Part shown: piece after piece, positions 36,108-47,085 of the stretch
How positions within the stretch are numbered: the first letter of the stretch is position 1
How the letters are laid out: each line of letters opens with the position of its first letter
Source of the DNA: Pyrus communis
Lineage: Eukaryota > Streptophyta > Magnoliopsida > Rosales > Rosaceae
NCBI RefSeq assembly: GCF_963583255.1
Contig: NC_084815.1
Span: forward strand, 17,283,807 to 17,347,806
Length of the DNA stretch: 64,000 nt
Direction: 5' to 3'
The notes under the pieces: model-generated
Databases searched by the model: none
The model's input: only the letters and a program-made list of their open reading frames with translations
What the model was told of the DNA's origin: nothing
Made by a program: the position numbers and the translations under genes

Positions 36108-37442
36108 ATGGATTTTGCTAGCATTCAAGCTCAATTGGCAAATCTTACTTCTAAATTGTCGCCGTATGCCGAAAGGACCACAATGCAGAGTGTCCCTACA
36201 TTTGGTGCTTCATATAGGCAAGGATTTCAAGCCAATCAATGTCCACAAAGAGATTGGAGGGATCATTCAAACTCTATATGGTGGGAAGATCAACAAGTTC
36301 AACGTGAAGCATATTGGCAACCATATGAGGAGTTCTATTCAAGACCTATGCAGCCACCACAACTTCATATGCAATATGCTCAATTAAATTCAAGTTCGCC
36401 AATAGATTATATTCAAATTCTTAATGAAATAAATTCTTTGGCGCAGGGGTCACAAAATCAAGCCAAGGAGGCTCAACAAGAAGCATATTGGCAACCATAT
36501 GAGGAGTTCAATACAACACCTATGCAGCCACCACAACCTCCCCCACAACAATTCCAATCAAGTTCAAGTATGTCCATGGATAATGATAAAAATTTTCAAT
36601 TACTAACCTCTTTGACGCAGGACGAACAAAATCAAGACAGGAAGTTGGGTAAATTGGACGAGCAATTTGGGCAGATTATGGAGTTCATGAAACAAATTCA
36701 AGAGCAAAGTGAACTTTCCAACTCAACTATTGAAAACTCGAAGGAAGATTTTGAAATCCATAATGCTATCACTTTGGGAAGTGCTATGGAGGTTGGAGCT
36801 GACCTAAAAATGTCCAAACATAGCCTAGAAGTGGATGAAGAGCTGCTAATTGAGGAGGAGGAAGAAGACATGCACACGGCAAGGGTAGAACAACCCTTGC
36901 CGCAGCCCCCTAAGCCCTCTAAACCACCCACCACCAGTAAGGACGTCCCAATTCCATGTTATTCTGATGTTATTCCACCCAATGTCCCTTTTCCTAGCAG
37001 GTTTTTGATTCCCAACCAAGAAGAGAGTAAAAAGGACATCGTGGAAGCCTTCCCAAAAGTGCAAAATGCTATTCAAATTCTTGGTGCAACACAGCAAGTT
37101 TTAGATGGTGTTGAATTCTTCAAAGGACTTTGTACACCAAGAAGAATGATTCAAGAAAAGGTAGTGGCTGGAGAAGATGTAGAAGGCATCAAAGAGGACA
37201 TATTTGAAACCACAATTCCCAAGGAAGTTGGATTTTATGACACGGGACAAGTCATAACTTTCGAAGGGGTGTTTATTCTGGAGTTCATTTTGGAGCACAC
37301 AGGTAAGCCGCCTCCCCGAATTTCAATTTTCTTTTATACTAACATGTGGTTAATGATTCAGGCACCCAATCTGGAATTTAAACTATTACCGGATCATTTC
37401 AAGTATCACCGCCCATTCAAAGATAAATTCCATGCCGTTTGA
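36108..37442 (+). CDS. Deletion-derived gag-like protein of the non-autonomous element
   Basis: Open frame of 444 codons, ATG about 180 bp after the PBS. N-terminal part has repeated QREAYWQPYEEF / QQEAYWQPYEEF blocks with PMQPPQ spacers, resembling the Gln-rich region after the knuckle in Athila gag. A middle LGKLDEQFGQIMEF stretch parallels METQLGQIADAL of the other element. Then come an acidic EEEEED run, a Pro-rich stretch, and VPFPSRFLIPNQEESKKDI, which parallels the start of pol before the protease. The end (FYDTGQVITFEGVF...LEFKLLPDHFKYH) parallels the segment between protease and RT. Protease and everything after RT are gone. Capsid-type function is unproven. Confidence 0.75.
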   Translation: MDFASIQAQLANLTSKLSPYAERTTMQSVPTFGASYRQGFQANQCPQRDWRDHSNSIWWEDQQVQREAYWQPYEEFYSRPMQPPQLHMQYAQLNSSSPIDYIQILNEINSLAQGSQNQAKEAQQEAYWQPYEEFNTTPMQPPQPPPQQFQSSSSMSMDNDKNFQLLTSLTQDEQNQDRKLGKLDEQFGQIMEFMKQIQEQSELSNSTIENSKEDFEIHNAITLGSAMEVGADLKMSKHSLEVDEELLIEEEEEDMHTARVEQPLPQPPKPSKPPTTSKDVPIPCYSDVIPPNVPFPSRFLIPNQEESKKDIVEAFPKVQNAIQILGATQQVLDGVEFFKGLCTPRRMIQEKVVAGEDVEGIKEDIFETTIPKEVGFYDTGQVITFEGVFILEFILEHTGKPPPRISIFFYTNMWLMIQAPNLEFKLLPDHFKYHRPFKDKFHAV

Positions 37443-37454
37443 TTTTATTTATGT

Positions 37455-37475
37455 AAAAAAAAAAAAAAAAAAAAA
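37455..37475 (+). repeat. 21-bp poly(A) tract inside the element
   Basis: Follows the stop of the gag-like frame by 13 bp, at the same relative place as A28 at 14132. Confidence 0.9.
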
Positions 37476-37507
37476 GAAAGATACTAAACATGGAGAAAGG
37501 TGGAGCT

Positions 37508-38179
37508 TCACAAAGGTTGTTTGCGTGAAGCCCCACTACGAGGCGCAGAAGCGGAAGGCGCAGAAGCGGGAGGCATAGAAGCGGGAGGCATCGGAGCGGA
37601 AGCCATCGGAGCGGGAGGCATCGGAGCTAGAGCATTCCAGGCCTCAATACTTGGCCAAGCGCTGGATGACCCAGGAAAAAGGTGCCTCTGGAGATAAGAC
37701 GCAAGCCTTTGACGGTCATTGTGAATTCGACCCTCAGATTCTTGCAGCTCATCAAGCTTCCTCTTCATCCCCGACGAATAGTTATTTGCAAGCACATGCA
37801 AACTTCTATTCTCGTACTTAAGCTGCTGGATCTCTTGCTTAAGTCTTTCCACCTCTGCCATCAACGATTCCACTTGGCGGGACCGAGCAAGCAGGCGTAG
37901 GCCCATGTTGGACACAGAGCTCGCACACTGAACACTAAGTGCGAGGGACTCTTGAACGGCCAACTCATCGGACCGTCCTGACAGCAGCCTACTATCCTTT
38001 GGAGTGAGGAGGTTCTTAGCTACTATTGTAGCTGTTGTGGCGTCCTGCATCACAGAGTCTTCACCTGAAAGAGGACCGTTAGAAGATAAAAAAGAAGGGC
38101 GCCATACATTACCTTGACGGGGCGCAACCGGATCGCTGCTGAGACTCAAATCTAAGCTAAGGTTCGATGAGTTTGCCAT
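37508..38179 (-). CDS. Antisense ORF: coiled-coil protein, partner of the 14192-14869 ORF
   Basis: 223 codons starting MANSSN. Same layout as the copy at 14192: Ser/Leu-rich start, PKDSRLLSGRSDELAVQES, coiled-coil VESLMAEVERLKQEIQQLKY, conserved HLFPGSSSAWPSIEAWNAL and an A/P/M/S repeat tail. About 20 residue differences, many conservative, and length changes fall in the tail repeat. On the minus strand upstream lies an AT-rich ctataaaaagcc (about 38295, plus-strand reading). No recognised domain; expression is not shown by sequence. Confidence 0.7.
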   Translation of the reverse strand: MANSSNLSLDLSLSSDPVAPRQGNVWRPSFLSSNGPLSGEDSVMQDATTATIVAKNLLTPKDSRLLSGRSDELAVQESLALSVQCASSVSNMGLRLLARSRQVESLMAEVERLKQEIQQLKYENRSLHVLANNYSSGMKRKLDELQESEGRIHNDRQRLASYLQRHLFPGSSSAWPSIEAWNALAPMPPAPMASAPMPPASMPPASAPSASAPRSGASRKQPL

Positions 38180-41100
38180 TTTCTTTCAAAAGTGTTCAAA
38201 GAGAAGGGGTGGATGGAGTTAAATTTCGAAGGGCCGGAGTCGATTTTCAAGAATGGGAAATCTTCAGAGTGTGTGTGTTGGGGTGATTGATAGCTCTATA
38301 AAAAGCCAAGGCAACGCGTCCACCGATTCAAAGAGCCGGATTTTCCGGCGTAATTTGGGCGACGTTTTCTCGGCTTTTCAGAAGACGCACGTGGAGGCCA
38401 TCATCGCAACTACACCTCTTTAGCCGACAAGCGCAAAGTTCGGCGACGCTTTCTCTGCTTTTCAGAAAACGCGTGCAGCTTTGTCAAAAGGAGCCACATC
38501 TGCACTACCACGTGTCATTCAGAAAGCGAAGGGGCGTCGTTCAGAAATCGAAGGGGCGCCTGCTCGGAAATCGAAGAGGCGTATTCAAAGATCGAAGAGG
38601 CGCCACTATCTCAAAAAGCCGGAATTGCGGGATCAAAACGTTTGTCGACAAGGGTAAAAAGTACCACCACTTGATATTATCTCTATATATGTCGACCTTC
38701 GTCTTTTATGGCAGGGCAAACCTGAAGAAAATGCCCACCTCTCCCTCACCTCTGAGGGCGCACTCCCAGAAAATCCTTTCGAAATACTCAATTCTTTCTT
38801 CTTCCCCAAAGATGATACCAGATGACCCAGGAGGAAACAGCACAACAAATACATGTGCTGATTCATTCACCGCTTCTTCAAAAGCAAAGGTATCTCATAT
38901 CATCAAGGTCAAAAGCAAAAGTATCTCATATCATGCTCTTTCCCTGTCTTTTTCTTTGTCCTTGTTCTTACTCGCATGGCAAAGTAAAAGAAGCAATCAG
39001 TCGGCACTTGGAGTCAATCTTCCGATCTGGAGCCAACTGCCTGGAATCTATTCCTGATTGCTTACCTAGCGTTGCTCTCGAGTAGTCATCTTCAACGGTT
39101 GATACACTTCCGGAGAAGGGACCACTTCTGCAAAGGGGAGCGAGTAAGGCAAGTGAAAATGATACATTGAAGCATGTGGAGACAAACATAGGCTGAGTTA
39201 TCCTCCAACCCTTTTCAATACGAATTGGAAAGATTGAACAAAGAAACAGATAAAAGGGATAAGCTCAGACCTTCGGGGGAGACCAAATGAACCATCATGC
39301 TGCCCAGTTCAAGAAGTAGCACAAAGGAAAATCAACGATGGGCAGAAACCAGTTCAAGAGTAAGCCTGTGGAATCACAAAGATCAAAAGCCTCAATGCAA
39401 TTACCAAGGAGAAGATGGAATTTACACTCTATAACCAGATTTGCGTCTCTAAACTCTTCTCTTTGTTAATTACATTCTGCCATGTTTAGTATGTTTAAGT
39501 GCTTTTTGTGTATTTACTTATGCTTTGTGTGAATCTATGCTTAAAACATTGAGGACAATGTTTGATTTAAGTGTGGGGGGGTAGCTAAGTATGTTGATGC
39601 AAATTCGTTGAATTTTATCACCCATAACTTCAAGTGTTGTTCCTTGCTGTTTTAAATATTTTTAAGGTGTTTTTAAACTGTTTTAGCGTGTTTTGTTTTA
39701 TAACTCCGAAAATCACATAAAAATTTGAAAAACATTTTTTTGAAAAGCCTAAAAAGAGTGTTTTGAGTTGTTTTTGTGTCTTAGGAAACCTTCCAACGTT
39801 ATGATGAGGATTTGGTTTGTAATTGCATGACTGTTAAAAAGAGTTATAAACATGAATGAAAGTTTGATTTACTCTTGGTATATGTTTAGTTATGGTTATA
39901 ATGTATGACTTCACATGCAATCATAAAAGAAAAATTCGTTTTTGTAACATGCTTGAAGGAAGGAACTCATAATAACGCTACATCCCTGTGAGACTCGAGC
40001 CATTACCTTCTTTGGAGAGTTATTTTCTGTGATTCTTTGTTTTCTAAAGTTGTTGCATGATCTCATTATTCCTTGCTTGGTTGCTACTTAGAATGCAATT
40101 GTATCATGATAGAACTAAATGCTAGAACTTATATCCAAAGCATGTTATTGATTTGCATAACACATATTCAAGAAGAAGTTGTGTAGTGACCACCACCATA
40201 GCCAAATAGCCTTACTTCCCATACTTCGTATATGTTGTAAGTCTTAACCCCGTTGAGCCTTGTTTAGCCTTTATTCTTTGTTTACCCACATTTTCCTCAC
40301 CTAGCCTAGTTTAGGACAATCCCCACCCTTGTTCTTAATAGATAGTGAGCATGACTTAATTGAATTCCTTTTGAGTTACATTATGAAAGAAAATAAGTGT
40401 GGGGGAGAGAATGTTTTGTTTTTAAGTGTTTATGTATGCTTTGAGAAGTCAAAAGAAAAGAAAAAAAAAAAAAAAAAAAAAATTTGTGAAAAACATATGA
40501 AAAAGAAAAACAGAAAAGAAAAGAAAGAAAGGAAAAAGAGCTTGTTCCCCCTTGTTCAAAAGTTGAGTTTTCATTCAAAAGTGAATTCTACGTTAATTCA
40601 AATGCTTTGCTCGCTATTTCTTTAAGAACCTTTGTTTTCCATATCCCTTCTTTGTTAGCCAAACACCTTTAGCTCCGTTTCAACCCTTATGCTTCTCTCT
40701 TGAGTGTTATGTGTTTCAATTTGTGGAGTTTGGAATTGATATGAGCTTATGGAATCACTGGTTCTCATTCTAAGTAGTAGCATTCCATTCATGAGATCAT
40801 ATTCATGTCATTATCGTAAATCCAGAAAATGCTTTCCTTGTTATAACTTATGTGAGTGTTTGTCTACATGTTTACATCAATCTTCTCACATATGACTAGA
40901 TTAGGGTGTGTAGTTAGAAAATCTGAGTGAAAATCGAGTGCATATCTTGTAAGGAATTGAGCAAATTCTCTAAGGCATGTTACTACATTCAAAACATGGT
41001 TTTAAATGCTTAATTGTGAACTAGTATATGGTGACTATGATTAAGAATGTACTTAAGTGTAAAGATGACTAAAATCTGTGGGAATGATGATTTTTAACGT

Positions 41101-41237
41101 GTCATGTGCATTGGAAATCCCTAAGACAGTTGTTGGAAGGTTTAGGTTGTGTTTTACTTGTTTTGTTTCGTTTGGTTTTGTTTTGTTTTTCTTTCTGTTT
41201 TGCTCGAGGACTAGCAAAAGATAAGTGTGGGGGTATT
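38180..41237 (+). other. 3' non-coding region and PPT of the non-autonomous element
   Basis: Collinear with 14870-17832. It has three aagtgtggggg runs (about 39569, 40395 and 41223); the last one abuts the 3' LTR. A-rich run at about 40457-40481. No frame I would support as a gene. Confidence 0.8.
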
Positions 41238-43749
41238 TGATAGGAGCATATTCATGCGACTTAAATGGCTTGTTCTCGTGCATTTACGTTATGTTTCTCT
41301 AGTTATTTTAGTCCTTTATGCTTCTTTTGTGTGTTTTCAGGTTCTAAGGGCCTAGGGAGCAAGAAAGTGCATTTTGAGGCCATTTGGAGCATTTTTGGGC
41401 ATGGATTGGATAGCTTATCCATAGAGCCAAAAGGATGGACGAATTTGAAGGCCTTGTATTCACTTTGGACATAAAACAAAGGGCCTAGCCCATTCTCTCT
41501 TATTCTCTCCCTTATAGCCATGCAAAGAACCATCCATTCCATCAAAACCAATCCATCAATTCACATGCAAAACCACCATTAACACACATGCACCCAAACA
41601 AAGCCAACCTAGCTAACCCTACATGCATTCTTTATTCACTCTTCATCATTGCATTCATTCTCCAAACACTTTCATTAATTAAGACACATTTGCACATCCA
41701 TTCATTCTTTCCCCAAAGCCGTGCATTCCCAATCCCTTTCCAACATTTCACATGCATTTCCACCTTGGTCATGCTTTCCCATTTCATTAATCATTCACTT
41801 TGCATTCATTCAATCAACCCACATGCACTTTAATTATTCAAACATGTAGCCACATAATCATTCACCCTATCCATTCTTTGTCACAAAACAATGTCACATA
41901 CACTCATCATCACACAACCTAGCTAACCCTACATGCATTATTTATTAACTCTTCATCATGCATCAACATTTTAAATCATCAAAAAAATCAACCCATTGCC
42001 GTGCATAATTCCTCAACCATTTCAGCCACATTCTTCCACTTTGCCTTTCATCATTGCACCACAAATCAATCAACACATGCATTCCCTTCACATTCACCCA
42101 CATGTCCATTTAATCATTCAACCACATTCCCATTAACCACAAAACAAATCACACAACACACCAACACACATGCATCCTGAAATTCTTTGCCTTGCAATCA
42201 CATGCATTTCCCTTGACATTTTCAGCCATCACACTTCATCATTACACCACCATTCACTCTTTAACCCACACACACTTCACACAAACAACATTCACATGCA
42301 TTCACATGCATTTCCAACACAAAACACACTCAAAACCGTGGCCACCTTTGCATTTCAGCATTCCCATTTGCATTTTCAGATTTCCAGCTTTCCAACCTAG
42401 CCACATTCACATGCATTCACTCATAATCATTCACCAAACTTGCAGCCACATTTCCACCCACCTCCTAGCTGTCATGTTCCCTCCATTACTCCTATAAATA
42501 CCCTTGCATTCACTCCCCAATCCATCTCTCCATTTCTCACACCACAACTAACACAAACACTTCCCCTTAGAATCCAAAACCGTGAGTCCCCCTTCCACCA
42601 TTCCTCATCCATTTCCATAATTCCCCAAACCTCACCTTAGACCTTGTGCTACAACAACGAGGAAGATAAGAGGGCCTAAACGTTCATACAATTCAAGTTT
42701 GAGTTGTTGGAATGTTTAGGTGTTTCTTTGATTTCAAAGTTTAAATTCAATTCTCTTTGTTTTGTACGTATGAGGAATGGAAGAGAAGAATGCCTAAACG
42801 TTCATACAATTCAAGTTTGAGTTGTTGGAATGTTTAGGTGTTTCTTTGATTTCAACGTAATGAGGAACTAAAACCCCCTTTAGCTAGGGGGTGATTCGAA
42901 ATAAATGTTTATGCTTGCATTATGATTTGATTACTTTTAATTACGTTTCATAAGTTGTGAATTCAATTTGTTTAACTATTTGATTGATATCCTATTTATG
43001 TATGTTTATTAAGAATGAACGCTTAATTTTCATGCATGAATATGACGCTAGAATATAAGTGAGTTTCACGTAATAGTTATGAACTTATATTCACAAGTAG
43101 TGGAGGTTGCTTATAAACAATCGCGTTAAACAAATTCTTGGCATAAGTTTCATGCAATCATAGTAACGAATGCCTCGTCAACACTTATAGTTTTCATGTT
43201 GCTTAATGATTCTTGCTTGTATCTCTATTATGCAATTCATGTAGGGAACTTGTGAGGAATGCTTTGGATTGTCGTATGCAATCATCCAATTCATTAACTT
43301 AAGGAAAACTTGACGGTTAATTTAAGCGGACCTAATTAACCCGGGGCGTTGAAAATTCATGGTTTATTGAAAAGCAATTAGAAATCGTTTTGTATGCAAG
43401 TATAACATGTATAGAGATGAACCCCTTAGCTAGCTTCCCATCCATTCATTTCCGTCAAATCCATATTTACAATTTGTTTTGTTTCCAAGTATCCATTTTA
43501 GTTTAAATTCGTCCAAATCCAATTCCCCCCTATTTCGTTGAAGTCTTAGTCTTAATCTTTCTTATTTTTAGTTTTGCTTTCTTCGAGCATTAAATAGTGT
43601 TTTATATTGTGTTTTTACGTTTTTAAGTCAAATCCAAGTGATTAACAATCCCTCCTAATCCCCGGTCCAGAACGATCCCTACTTATACACTTCACTACAA
43701 TTTGACAAAAAAAGAGGGTTTAATTTGTGTGCGTATAAATCTCGCATCA
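41238..43749 (+). repeat. 3' LTR of the non-autonomous gypsy element
   Basis: Nearly identical to the 5' LTR; differs by an extra ttcacatgca at about 42299 and by ccatag/ccatgg at about 41422. Confidence 0.95.
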
Positions 43750-43754
43750 GGGAG

Positions 43755-44874
43755 CCCAAGCCGTGTGGGCTCAGACCACTGCAGCATCACCAACTGCAGC
43801 ATCTCCAGCCCAGTGTGCACAGGCCCAGGTTGCGCAATCCTAGCAAGCTAAAGCTCCTCAGCTTGCAGTCCACGTTGGTAGATTCGCTTCGGAGTTCACG
43901 CTCGCGCGTTCGATTTGGTTATACTCTAGTATACTAGTCCCATAATTGTTATAACCGAAAAAAGTGTTGGTCTTCCGACTGGGTTTGGTTTGGACTAGAC
44001 TAACCAGCTTGACCCACAAACTGGTGATTGAATCAGGATTTTTTTGGCTAATTTTTTCGGCAAATTTGACCCAGCCTGGCTCAAATTTTGTGTCTGTTGT
44101 CCACTCCACTTTAACCATTCACGTAGTTGCCTATCATCCTAGTTCATACACTCTGAATGGCAATCCAAACTATCTGGCAAGTCGTAGACTTGACAAGCAC
44201 ACTCACGTGGGAAAACAATTTGGTTAGCAACTTGAACACATCGGAACAAAGCTCGCTTTTGGCGAGGTATTTTGAAGTAGGACAAAAGCTAATGATGATA
44301 TATTTTTCCATAGGCATCCCAGCAAGCAGCCATTCTACCAACCTTGAACCGAGTGTTCAACCAACGTGAACTCTTACTTTGGCCCTCGTGAAAACATTCT
44401 TTTCTGCCTTGGCATGCAGAGAAGTGTTTATTCCCAACTTGGCCTAGAAACATGTGTACATTCATGGTTAGATCCACGCTTTGAAGGACATTTAAGATTT
44501 AAGCCCAGTGTGCAGTGTCTACTTGCGATTTGGCTCACAAGGAGCTTTTCCTTTCTCACATTGGAGCAGACATCATAGGGAACATGGAAAAGCCTGAGAA
44601 AACTCAGGGTTAAACTTAATTGACAGCACTTAACACCAAATGCAAACACGAGCAACTTGCTCATAGCTAGAGATGAACAACGTGTTCTGTAGATGTGACA
44701 CGAATGAGCAGACTGCTAGGAAGAGTAACACAAACATGTAGACCATCACATGGTAGCCTAAGCCACCATTGGCCCAATAAAGGCAAATCCAGGAGAAAGT
44801 ACAAAAGGTCATTAATTGAGCGACTGCGTGATTTCTAGCGCATTGAGGCTGAGGATGAAGTACTTTGAGGAGAT
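43755..44874 (+). other. Internal region of the old gypsy-type element before gag
   Basis: Continues the host element after the nested insertion. Short frames on both strands do not resemble known proteins; it is probably decayed leader or captured sequence. Confidence 0.5.
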
Positions 44875-45300
44875 GTGACCAACGTGAGTAGGTCACTATT
44901 CACTGATGAGATTAAGCAGACGGATCCACCTCACAAGTTCACCATGCCTCACTTTACTCCATTGAAAGGAAATGAGGATCCGAAGAGACATCTCAATCAT
45001 TGTTGCAACGTTATGATCCTTTACGAGAACATTGATGCACTTATGTGCAAGATTTTTGTTACAATTCTGCAAAGTAATGTGTGATGCTAGTTTCACACCT
45101 TAGCACCATGATCAATCTTGAACTTCAACGAACTTTCCTTAGAAGTTTGACCACCTCTTCAACATCAAGAAGGACTTGAAGGAGTCAATTCACAACTATT
45201 TCAAAAGGTTCACGGTGGAGAAGACTAAGATTGTCCGATGTGACGGTATAATAGCTAAAGCAGCATTCAGATTAGGGCTTCCACCCGCTGCGTCGCCAAC
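44875..45300 (+). pseudogene. Gypsy gag fragment (Retrotrans_gag-like)
   Basis: The frame from 44875 reads LFTDEIKQTDPPHKFTMPHF, then GNEDPKRHLNHCCNVMILYE and DALMCKIFVTILQ. This is the usual gypsy gag core (P.F.MP...Y.G..DP..HL..F...M...G..DALMC..F...L). After a stop at 45082 a shifted phase gives FNIKKDLKESIHNYFKRFTV and a further conserved stretch ending AAFRLGLP. Truncated and frame-broken. Confidence 0.75.
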
Positions 45301-45694
45301 TCCATCCCATGACTTTTAGCCACGACATAATAAAAGAAAAGAAGAAGAAGCAGAAAAAGAAGAATTTCTTACTCTGGAGGTGTGACAACAACGACACAGA
45401 CAACAAACAACTCTTCACGGGGCAAAATAAGAAAATTGGGGGATGAAGAACAATTTTCACTATCTTTCTCTCTTTCTTGTGTTGGAAAAGAATTGCTCAC
45501 CAAGTTTATTTAATCCTGTATCTACAATAGAGTAAAATAAATTCTTCAGGCAATTGGACTCTATCCCCAGAAAATTTTCTCCATAAGTCAAGGCTCTGAA
45601 TTCAAGGTAGTCAAGAAATCTATTTTTGGCAAGCCTACTCAACTTGAGATTTCTACACCTTATGCACCTTCTACGCCCAGTACATCAGGTGTGG

Positions 45695-46370
45695 AGGCAT
45701 TTATGGAGCAAAAGATAATTCAGAATATCCTAGAGCTGACACGTAGACTTTTATTCACTGTTGATGAGAATGCCATCATTAAATTAGGGAGACCCACATT
45801 TGTTCCACACACAATTCAACAAACGAAGAACACCTGAGCTACTGACTATAATTTCTCTCCAAGCTCTTTTGCCCATGGCAAGGAGATAAGGCAAGAAAAT
45901 TAATGGTAGAGTTAATAGCTAAGTCTTACCTTTAAGCTTTCCTAGTTGAAGGCATATTGCTTTATTCAAGGAAACCCAATTAAATTCAATCAAGCATTCT
46001 CCAAAGATAATTCTTAGATATTATTATTGTTTAATTATATATGTAAAGATTATTCTCAAGCATCTTTAAGATATCTCAACATCTTAAAGATACTTTCCTA
46101 CTTCATCCTACGGATGACGCAATCTGACCAATTAGACACCAACACATGGCATGAGTTCCCCCCCCCCCCCAATGCGGCCGGCCCTAGCTTTTATAAATAT
46201 CTGATCACCATTTCATTCTTTGGTAAGTTAATTCTATGCAATTCAACCCTATACCACTCACTCTTTCTACAGAGTTTTTGACTTAGGCATTAGAGGTTTA
46301 TTGACCAAACCCCCCCTTTGGACGCGTGGCTTTGATCATTAATCTAACTTTGTTAAATTCAAAGACGGCA
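45695..46370 (+). repeat. Right LTR of the old gypsy-type element
   Basis: Matches 32393-33102. It carries a C13 homopolymer (46158-46170) where the left LTR has a few C's, and TATA-like tttataaatatctg at about 46190. Confidence 0.72.
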
Positions 46371-46374
46371 GAAT

Positions 46375-47085
46375 ACTCCTAAAGTATTTTAAGTGTGATT
46401 AAAGCAGGTCACTGTGTATAGATGTATTTGTTCTTGACTTCATTGTTCTGTTTTTATCAGTAAAGCTTCCTTTTAGACCTACAACAAGAGTTGGTTTTTT
46501 GTTAGACCACCCAAGAAATTACTTTTATTATTCTCTTTAAAATCTATTTTGTCAATTCAATTTTTATGCTAGCATTATACAGTTTTCCTGAAGGCCTTCT
46601 TTCTGTATTAGAACAAAGAAAGTACAATTATCATCATAAAAGGACAGGTGTCGGACGATAAAGTTATGTATAAGAAAATCCAAGTGTTTAGGGCCTAATT
46701 ATGCAAAGCCATAGATTAGAGAATTGAATAGGTACAGCCAAACACACACATAACCAAACTCTGATTGGTTTGTCCTTACTCTCATCCACCTTCTCCAATT
46801 AAAAATTATTAACAAAAGTAATTAGACCCTAATTCACATTGCTCCTATGCTTATCCAAATCGTTGTTTTATTAGTATTAAACAAAACCAAAATGCTCACC
46901 AGAATTCACTTTGCTTTCACCAAAATGTTGTCAAGCATTGACATGCAGCTAACACCAAAGGTATAAAACGACAAATAATTTAATTTTTTTTTTATTAAAA
47001 TCGATATTATTATTCTAAATAGCATTTAAGACAAAAACGGTTTGAACATGATGTGCAGCGAGTAGATGAATAGAGTGTGAAAATA
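46375..47085. other. AT-rich intergenic DNA
   Basis: Roughly 700 bp with no supported gene, repeat or element end. Confidence 0.6.

Larger units (their letters stand above)
33426..43749 (+). mobile_element. Non-autonomous Athila-related gypsy element, recent insertion
   Basis: LTRs of 2502 and 2512 bp (33426-35927, 41238-43749) start tgataggagcatattcatg and end ctcgcatca. The duplication gggag is exact (33421-33425, 43750-43754). The LTRs differ by one 10-bp repeat unit (ttcacatgca) and, in what I compared, one substitution. The PBS is the same as in the 4011-19630 element. Inside there is one gag-like frame, a poly(A) tract, the antisense coiled-coil ORF and a long 3' region, but no protease, RT, RNase H or integrase. 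It must have moved using proteins of another element. Confidence 0.95.
32393..46370 (+). mobile_element. Old gypsy-type LTR element (gag remnant only), host of a nested element
   Basis: Diverged direct LTRs at about 32393-33102 and 45695-46370 align over most of their length (gagctgacacg, gatgagaatgcc, attcttagatattattatt, tttctacagagtt). The sequence gcagaa occurs at both outer edges (32388, 46368) and may be the target duplication, but the ends are blurred. The internal part is short: a leader with ttggtgctttcattgagag, then a gypsy gag fragment, and no pol. It contains the younger 33426-43749 insertion. Probably a non-autonomous (LARD-like) relative of gag-pol elements. Confidence 0.75.
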
